A DNA stretch of 64,000 nt, taken from Delphinus delphis (taxonomy: Eukaryota; Chordata; Mammalia; Artiodactyla; Delphinidae). Shown piece after piece: positions 57,300 through 64,000 of this stretch. The position numbers and the translations under genes were made by a program. The stretch lies in contig NC_082696.1 of assembly GCF_949987515.2 (NCBI RefSeq), positions 34,328,431-34,392,430 on the forward strand, read 5' to 3'. Each line of letters opens with the position of its first letter. Positions within the stretch are counted from its first letter, which is position 1. Under the pieces are notes generated by a model. It searched no databases. It saw only the letters and a program-made list of their open reading frames with translations, and was not told where the DNA came from.

Positions 57300-58185
57300 T
57301 TCTGCAATAGAAATGTGAGTTTATACTAAAAAATTATCAGATGATGTTGAATTAAATGTAACCTTAAAAATATTCGGTCAAGTGGTCAGTTTTTTTGTGT
57401 AAGGAAATCACTTTTCCCTTACCTGAAAATTGTGCTGTACTATGTAGAAATGATAAATGCTAGAATCCTGCTTTGTAAATCACACATTTGGTTGCACCAG
57501 AGTGGATACATGGATTCAGAACCTGGCTGACTGGCCAGCTCAGCACCCTACAGCTCCTTCTCTCCTATCCTAGCAGCAAACTGTAGAGCAGGGCCAGTGT
57601 TCGCTTCTAGGATAAGCAGGCACATCTCCGGAAAGGCCTCTAGCACTTACTTTTTAACTTCATTCATAGTAGCAACTGTTTGTTTCCCAGAAAGAAGGCT
57701 ATCTGTTTTACTAGACTGTTGGTTGCCAGCCTTGAAATCTGACTCATTTTAGACTGCATTTGATAACAAATGACTATTTTCTGAAAGAGAATTCATTCTA
57801 ATTTGTTTTTCAATTCAAAGTTATTGTTAACATCAGCATTACAAGACTGGTTTCTTAAATATTAATTGGAATGATCCTTTAAATGTGCACTGTTTTATGA
57901 CTAGGCCCATAAAGTATGTAAATTTGTGAATGTAAATATATTTCTAATTTATTATCCCTTTTTAAAGATAACAGTAAACAAAACTTCCTCAGTTATTACA
58001 GTGAAATGTGAATAATGAAATTCTCTGGAGAACCACTAGATGGTGCTATATAACCTATTAAATATAGCCTACCACCTTGTTTTCACCGTTCTCTGTTTTA
58101 GGCTCCTTCCAGATGGCTTTTTAATGATTGCAAGTCCAATTTTAACTAATATTTATTTAACGACTTCTATAGATAGTGATCAAAT
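57300..58185. other. Non-coding sequence, nothing identified
   Basis: No supported gene or repeat. Confidence 0.35.
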
Positions 58186-58189
58186 GGCA

Positions 58190-58290
58190 TTGTACTAGTT
58201 GAATGACCTTGGACAAGTCAGTTATCCTCCCTGTGCCTCAGTTTCCTCATCCATGAAATGGGCAGAAGAGTCTTTCCTCGTGCAGGACCC
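58190..58290 (+). repeat. MIR relic
   Basis: GACCTTGGACAAGTCAGTTA, then GTGCCTCAGTTTCCTCATCC and ATGAAATGGGCAGAA, is the conserved core of mammalian MIR SINEs. Confidence 0.88.
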
Positions 58291-58510
58291 CACGTCATGG
58301 CCTCTTGGTCGTGGCAGAATACACCAAGGGTGAGCCTATGACCTAAAAAGAGTGATTCAGAATCCTTCCCTGGGTTTTTTTCAAACTAGAATTAGGAAAA
58401 GCCAGCCAGTGCCTCCTTAGAAGTTTGATTTGGGTTATCATCACTTTAGCCAGAGGAATTCTTACTAATCCAGGTGGTCACTCATTCTGTTCATTAAAAA
58501 GTATAGCGAG

Positions 58511-58715
58511 GGCTTCCCTGGTGGCACAGTGGTTGAGAGTCCGCCTGCCGATGCAGGGGACACGGGTTCGTGCCCCGGTCCGGGAAGATCCCACATGCCG
58601 TGGAGCAGCTGGGCCCGTGAGCCATGGCCGCTGAGCCTGCGCGTCCGGACCCTGTGCTCTGCAACGGGAGAGGCCACAGCAGTGAGAGGCCCGCGTACCG
58701 CAGGAAAAAAAAAAA
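58511..58715 (+). mobile_element. CHR-2 SINE
   Basis: The perfect 15-bp duplication AAAAAGTATAGCGAG lies at 58496-58510 and 58716-58730. The body ends CGTACCGCAGG and then poly-A. Confidence 0.94.
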
Positions 58716-59201
58716 AAAAAGTATAGCGAGCAGTTTAAGTCCTTAAGAACCCCATAATCTGTTCAAGTCTAACTCCCATCGTATTTAATAATACCAAAAG
58801 AGAAAAAGTGCAAAGACGTCAAAAGGCAAAATAAGGAGAATAAGTTCCAAGCTTGTGACCCATTAGATATGAGTAGAACCTTGAAAGGAAGTGCCTCCCC
58901 AGAAATACCAAGCACTTTGCAAATGGATGTTAACTCTTACAACCATCACTTCAGTCCTAAAAGCCTGGATGGCTCAGCTTTCCCAAATATTCTGCTACTG
59001 GGAGGATCAATAGTTTTGGAGGGTAGGTAAGTGGCATAACTTTATTCTGTTAACTTATAGTGGTCCTGATTCTACTCTTAAAAACTAATGGAATAAATAT
59101 ATATTTCGCAGTACTTACATTCTCAGACATTCAAGACTAAAGGAAATAGTAAAAGATACTAGGGTTCTGGTGCAGAACCTCAAAGCAATAAACCAATGTA
59201 G

Positions 59202-59255
59202 ATCTCTCTCTCTTTCTCTTTCTCTCTTTCCTCTCCCTCTCCCTTTTTCTCCAGC
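59202..59255. repeat. CT-rich low-complexity tract
   Basis: Pyrimidine-only run of CTCTCT, TTTCTC and CCTCTCC units. Confidence 0.85.
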
Positions 59256-59259
59256 TCTC

Positions 59260-60055
59260 TCTGTCTCGGCAGAAGAATGTAGTATCTTGCGATCTATTAA
59301 TGTCTTTGAAAGCAGAGTCTTAAGATGGGGACACTGCTGGGGGACAGGATCAGAAAGAACCTGGAGACTCATCTATTGTTTCATGCCTTTTTCAGACCCA
59401 GCAGGAACATACCCTAAATTAACTTGGAGCAGTACAGAATCACTCCTCTGTTGATCAGTATGCAGGTCAAATACAGCTGTCTGATGTATGGAGGAGCAAT
59501 GTAAAACATAAAAAGTAAAAACATGCTTTTAAAAAAGTGTTTTATGACTTTAAAAAGTTTGTTTTCATTCATCCTCTACATCATTGCAATAAAGAACACT
59601 GTGGGTTCAAAACGATTAAAAAAAAAAACTCAATAAACCATCACTCTTCCTCTGTAACAGCAGTGTCATTCTTCCAAACTTTCCCACCTTCTTTCTTGTT
59701 GAAAGTGGCCCAACAGTTTCCAGCTCTTGAAGATCGCAGTATTATTAAGAATATCTGTGAAATGCCACTTCCCTCCACCCACTGTAGTTATTTCAGCCAA
59801 TTCACTTTTTGTCCCTTTTGAATTCATTACTTTTACTCCAGTTCTATAACCATTCCTAAACCACATTCCAGCGATCTCAGATTGAATTACAGTAATCTCT
59901 TCCTTACTCTCTTTGTCTTCCTGAGATTTATTCTCTCTCTGACTGCAAGTAATCTTTAATCTTTTCTTCTAGTATCCATAGTATATCTCTGTTTCTTTGT
60001 ATATCAAAGCAAAACTCTGTTTTGACATTTGAAACCTCCATGAATTCTTATTTAC
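59260..60055. other. Non-coding sequence, nothing identified
   Basis: No supported gene or repeat. Open frames in this stretch lack any family signal. Confidence 0.35.
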
Positions 60056-60059
60056 TTAC

Positions 60060-60960
60060 GCACTGACTTTGTATTTATTCGTTCATTTGTTCAAATAAAT
60101 AAAAACATTTTTGAGTGCTTACTAATGTCCTGTGTTTGGGGTCCTAGAGATAGAGCAATGAAAAAAACCAAAGCTCTACCATCTTGTAGCTCCCATTTTA
60201 GACAGGAAAAATCAATTACTATAGAGTATGTTAAATGCAGATAAGTGCTATGAAGGGGGAAAAAAGCATGGTAAGAAAGATAGAGATTGTTGAATGGGCA
60301 CAAGTTTGTACAAAGAAATTACGATATTGGGACAGTCAGAGAAGGCGACATTTGAAAAAAGACCAGAGGAGGTGTGGAGGTGAGGCAAGTGACTATTTTA
60401 GAGAAGAACATTCTTAACGGAAGGGAAACAATGCTTCAAAAATCCTGAGTCATGAGTGTGCATGTAGTGTTTGAGGAAAAAGCAAGGAGTCCAGTGTGAA
60501 AGGGGAGAGTGGGACAGGACCAGGGCAGAGAGAGTGAGGGAGCCAGAACCCCTGGCCTCCGTGAGCCATACGTGTACCGTAGGTTTTGCCCTGGGAGAGA
60601 TGGCAAGTCGTTTTAAGGTTTGAGAAGAAGAGCAACATGTTCTGACATGCAGTTGAAAATATCACTCTGGTCACCCTGTGGACATTACTTACGTAGGAAA
60701 GAGAGCAAGTGTAGAAGTAGGGAGATGCTCTTAGGGAAGTGATCATTTTCCTTTGGACCGTGGTGGTAGCAGTGAGAATAGTGAGAAATGAGACTATATG
60801 GAAATTATTTTGTATTTACAGCTGACGAGACTACCTGATTGCTTAAGGAGTTGTGTAGGGAAGAAGAAAGGAGTCAAGAATTTTGAATTAAATAACTGGA
60901 AAGGTGGAGTTATTACTGTTGTTGGAAAACTGCTGAAGATACCTGAGTAGTCATTAACAG
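60060..60960 (+). repeat. Ancient mammalian interspersed repeat
   Basis: TTTTTGAGTGCTTACTAATG, then AGATAAGTGCTATGAAGG, then GGCGACATTTGAAAAAAGAC, TATCACTCTGGTCACC and CGTGGTGGTAGCAGTGAGAA follow the order of a long, very common mammalian repeat that I cannot name with certainty. Non-coding. Confidence 0.5.
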
Positions 60961-61800
60961 AAAGATTCTACATCTTTCACTTTGGCCTCCTTCCTTGCCT
61001 TAGTCTATATGTTTCATTTCCTTTGCTTAGATTCCTCTTCCCTTTCGCAACATTCCCATTCAATTGAGAATATTTATGAAGCACTCATAATTGGCAAAAC
61101 CCTGGTCTAAAAGCTGGGAAGGGTATAAAATATGTAAGATGTGGCTTCACACATCCCAATCCATATGAGAGGAATATTACATGCATTTGTGATAATACAG
61201 CAATATCATTCAAATATGCACATTTTTATGGATAAATAAACTTCTGTGAGCAAAGAACAGTGAATAGGTACATATGCAGTAGGGATGTAACTATGAGCAA
61301 GACATGGCCCCCGTTTTCAAGAAGCTTATAACATATGCTGAAAGTTCAGTGAAAGTTCAATGAAAAATATGGAAAGAATGAAACAGAATTAAGGCAGAAA
61401 TAGATCACTGTCAGCCAGGGGAATTCAGTAAATGGGTCAAACCTGCAGTTCTCTCAAGGCCAGCTTGAGTTTTATCCTTCCATGAGGTTTTCCCTAACTA
61501 AATGTATCGATAATAAGTTTCCTGAACACCTACATAAAATCAGCACTCATCGATTTTCGCTTAGGTTTATATTTTCTTAGAAGTATCCATAAGTTATACT
61601 CTTGAATGTAAACATGAAAGCAGGAACTTCATCTTATTTAGTTTCCTTTGAAATTTGTGAACACTAAATATTGTAAAAACATTACAAAATATACCTGAAT
61701 ATTATAAAATGTCTTATATTGCTTTAAAATGCTTTTGGAAAAGGACTGTGGAAGGGTAGGAGAGTCTTCCCAAAAGTCCAGAAAACTTCCACCTTTTGAA

Positions 61801-61852
61801 TATATATATATATATATATATATTTGTCTATATATACAAATATATATATATC
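61801..61852. repeat. (TA)n microsatellite, imperfect
   Basis: Two TA runs around TTTGTCTATATATACAAA, which is itself a dyad. Confidence 0.9.
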
Positions 61853-62295
61853 ATCCCAAACAGGAATCCACTAAATGTTGAAAGACTTAGTACAATGCTT
61901 GTTCCCTAATTTTAGTTCTTAGACTTTAAATCAAGCAACTGCACTATTTCCACATATTCCGTACAATTGCTATCAATCATGAGATGTGTGATTTAAAGGT
62001 TCCTTTCATCAGGCATTGCATGTTACTTTAACTTCCTCTGAAATATTTCTGATTTAAAGCACTATGACTTTGTGATAAAGATTAAAAGAAATAATGTATG
62101 GAAACACTATAGAGTTTGAAGCATTCTGTAAAGGTAGCATATTTTTCTAAACTACTAAAACCTGCTATTATGCTAGTTCTGTCCATCTTTGGCAAGATGG
62201 TTTTGGTCAAAATGGGGAGTTTCATCTAGAATGGTTGACACTAGTTTGTTGCATTGATGATTTTTTTTACACTTCAGAGGTGTATACTTTTATGT

Positions 62296-62325
62296 GGTGT
62301 GTGTGTGTGTGTTTGTGTGTGTTCT
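62296..62325. repeat. (GT)n microsatellite
   Basis: About 14 GT units with one T interruption. Confidence 0.9.
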
Positions 62326-62599
62326 TTAAACAAAATTTTCTTCAGGTTGCCTCAGACCATCAATGACCTTCATAGTATGAAGTTTTTGCCTTTTAAAAGT
62401 GCTGAGATTGACAAAACGTAGTGAAAGAAATCACTGCACAATACTGATCTTTTCACTTTGTCAGGCACTCTGTAGTTGGTTAAGCAAGATTTGAGATTAT
62501 CTTAATAATGTAAACAGGCATATCATTTTTTCTTAGACTTCTTTATGCAAAAGAAAAACCAAAAATGAAAAAAAAGACAGCAAAGAAAAAATCATTCAA

Positions 62600-63999
62600 G
62601 TGAAGAAAATTTGTTCACACGCACATCGACTAGCTCAAAATCCATAAAATTTACTGACTTTTAGTTGGTAGATTCAGGGAATGTTTATTCGTTTGTGTAA
62701 CGATTTTACATTCTTCATTTCTAAAGGCAATTCAAAAGGTTTTCATATTCTTCATTTCTACAAAACATTTAAAATAGTGAATGAAAAACGAAATTTACAA
62801 CATCATTCAGCTACATGGCAGAGACAAAAATCAACTAATTATAGTTTTCATACATAGCAACAAATAATTGGAAAATATAGTTGAGAAATATCCTGTTTAC
62901 AATTGAAACAGATATTTTGGAATACCTGAAAATAAGGCCAATACATAAGTGCAAGACTATATAACAACGACAAAAAAGAAACATTATTAAGGACCACTTA
63001 AAATAATCAAAATCAACAGGTAGATTATGTTCCTAGCAAAAATACTCTAATATTATAAAGACATGAATTTTCCCAAGTAAATGTATAAAGCTAGATAATC
63101 ACAGCAGGATTTCCATAAAACTTGATAAGCTAATTCTAAAGTTCACATGAGAGAGAAAATGGAAATAAGGAAACAAGAAAAGATTTAAACGAATAAGAGG
63201 GGACAAGCCCTACCAGAAAGCAACATGGTTTATGAATTTATTATAATTAAAGTAGCATATATCAGCATAGGAATAGATCAATGAACAGACTGGGTATGCA
63301 GAAAAGACAACATTATTATCGGAATATAGAATATTATAAAAATAGTATGATAATTAACAGCATGCATTCTGGAGCTAGCATGGCTGGTTTCAAGTCTGAG
63401 TCTGACACTAAACTGTGACCTTGGGAAAATTATTTAATCTCACTGAACCTTGATATCCTAATGTATAAAATGGGGGTAGTATCAGTACCTATGTATTTTT
63501 AGGATTAAATTGATAAATCATATAAAATACTTGAAAGGTTGGACTACCTTCATCAGCAAACAAAAGATGTTATTTATAACATTCATCATCACAGTAAGAC
63601 AAAGAACAACAACTAGTACGATTATCAGTGGAGAAAGGATAACTGATTATTCGTTTACTTAAACCAGACTTAAATTACTATATCACATCATTCACAAAAA
63701 TAATTTCCAGATTTATTTGAAACAACTAATTTTTAAAATTTTTTAAATGATATCTGAATTAAAGCTATGCATAAAATATAATTATAATGTTGTAATGGGA
63801 AGGCCTTTCTAAGCTAGATATAAAGACTAACAGCTATAAATATAATGATTGAAAAATGTATCCACATATTAATTAAAAATTTTGTGCAAAACACCATAAA
63901 GTCAAAAGGCAAAAGACATTCTGGAGACAATCTTTACAAATAGAATATAGAAAAAGTTGTACTAAGATTTCCCAGTGAAGTATAGAGTAACTTAGGATG
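62600..63999 (+). mobile_element. Ancient LINE-1 ORF2 relic, interrupted by a MIR
   Basis: TTCTAAAGTTCACATGAGAG, GGGGACAAGCCCTACCAGA and AATAGATCAATGAACAGACT are wording of the C-terminal half of L1 ORF2. Frames are broken throughout. L1-like sequence seems to continue after the MIR to the window edge. Confidence 0.6.
63358..63530 (+). repeat. MIR SINE, nearly full length
   Basis: AGCATGCATTCTGGAGCTAG, then TGTGACCTTGGGAAAATTAT, CACTGAACCTTGATATCC and GGGGGTAGTATCAGTACCTA span the tRNA-like head and core of MIR. Confidence 0.85.
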
Positions 64000-64000
64000 G

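Noticed and set aside
1..64000. CRISPR arrays, operons, ribosome-binding sites, phage or plasmid features
   Set aside because: The DNA is plainly mammalian with spliced exons and SINE/LINE content; short tandem repeats present are microsatellites.

Overview
The window is mammalian nuclear DNA, almost certainly from a cetacean. At least nine copies of a tRNA-derived SINE with the body seen in CHR-2 elements, four longer CHR-1-like copies and a recent L1 of the whale/dolphin type are scattered through it. Ancient mammalian repeats (MIR, L2, MER5A, MLT1-like LTRs, old L1) lie between them. Nothing prokaryotic, viral-episomal or CRISPR-like is present. Exon-intron genes with GT-AG introns are the only host coding sequence found.

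The host content is a LEG1 locus (human C6orf58, liver-enriched gene 1, a secreted glycoprotein family). On the minus strand, 36655 down to 19903, six exons splice in correct phase into a 348-residue open reading frame with a signal peptide, four sequons and a two-signal polyadenylation region just downstream. On the plus strand, 11341-14651, lie exons 2-5 of a diverged second LEG1 copy, arranged tail-to-tail with the first. Each exon is open and has the same phases. However, no signal-peptide exon is visible, the exon 3 donor is weak, the exon 5 donor is lost so the frame stops at once, and exon 6 survives only as a relic near 18235.

Region by region: 1-960 is unassigned sequence with a small tandem duplication. 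965-1540 holds two nested SINEs. 1560-10790 is a decayed minus-strand gammaretrovirus-like ERV (LTR, gag and integrase fragments) split by a 5.1 kb L1, which is itself hit by a CHR-2 SINE. 10843-18360 is the plus-strand LEG1 copy. 19015-36700 is the intact LEG1 gene, with its large intron 5 filled by an old antisense L1 and an unidentified 189-bp retro-insertion. 37-64 kb has no gene that I can support and consists of repeats: L1 pieces, MLT1 LTRs, MER5A, SINEs, a solo ERV LTR near 57 kb, simple repeats, MIR, and an old L1 at the right edge.

How it fits together: the locus looks like an old LEG1 duplication of which one copy stayed intact and the other has probably lost its start exon and tail while its core exons kept an open frame. 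Layered retrotransposon insertions give a relative time scale (ERV, then L1, then CHR-2). All repeat family names here are from memory of consensus patterns. Coordinates come from reading the sequence by eye and can be off by a base or a few at repeat edges.
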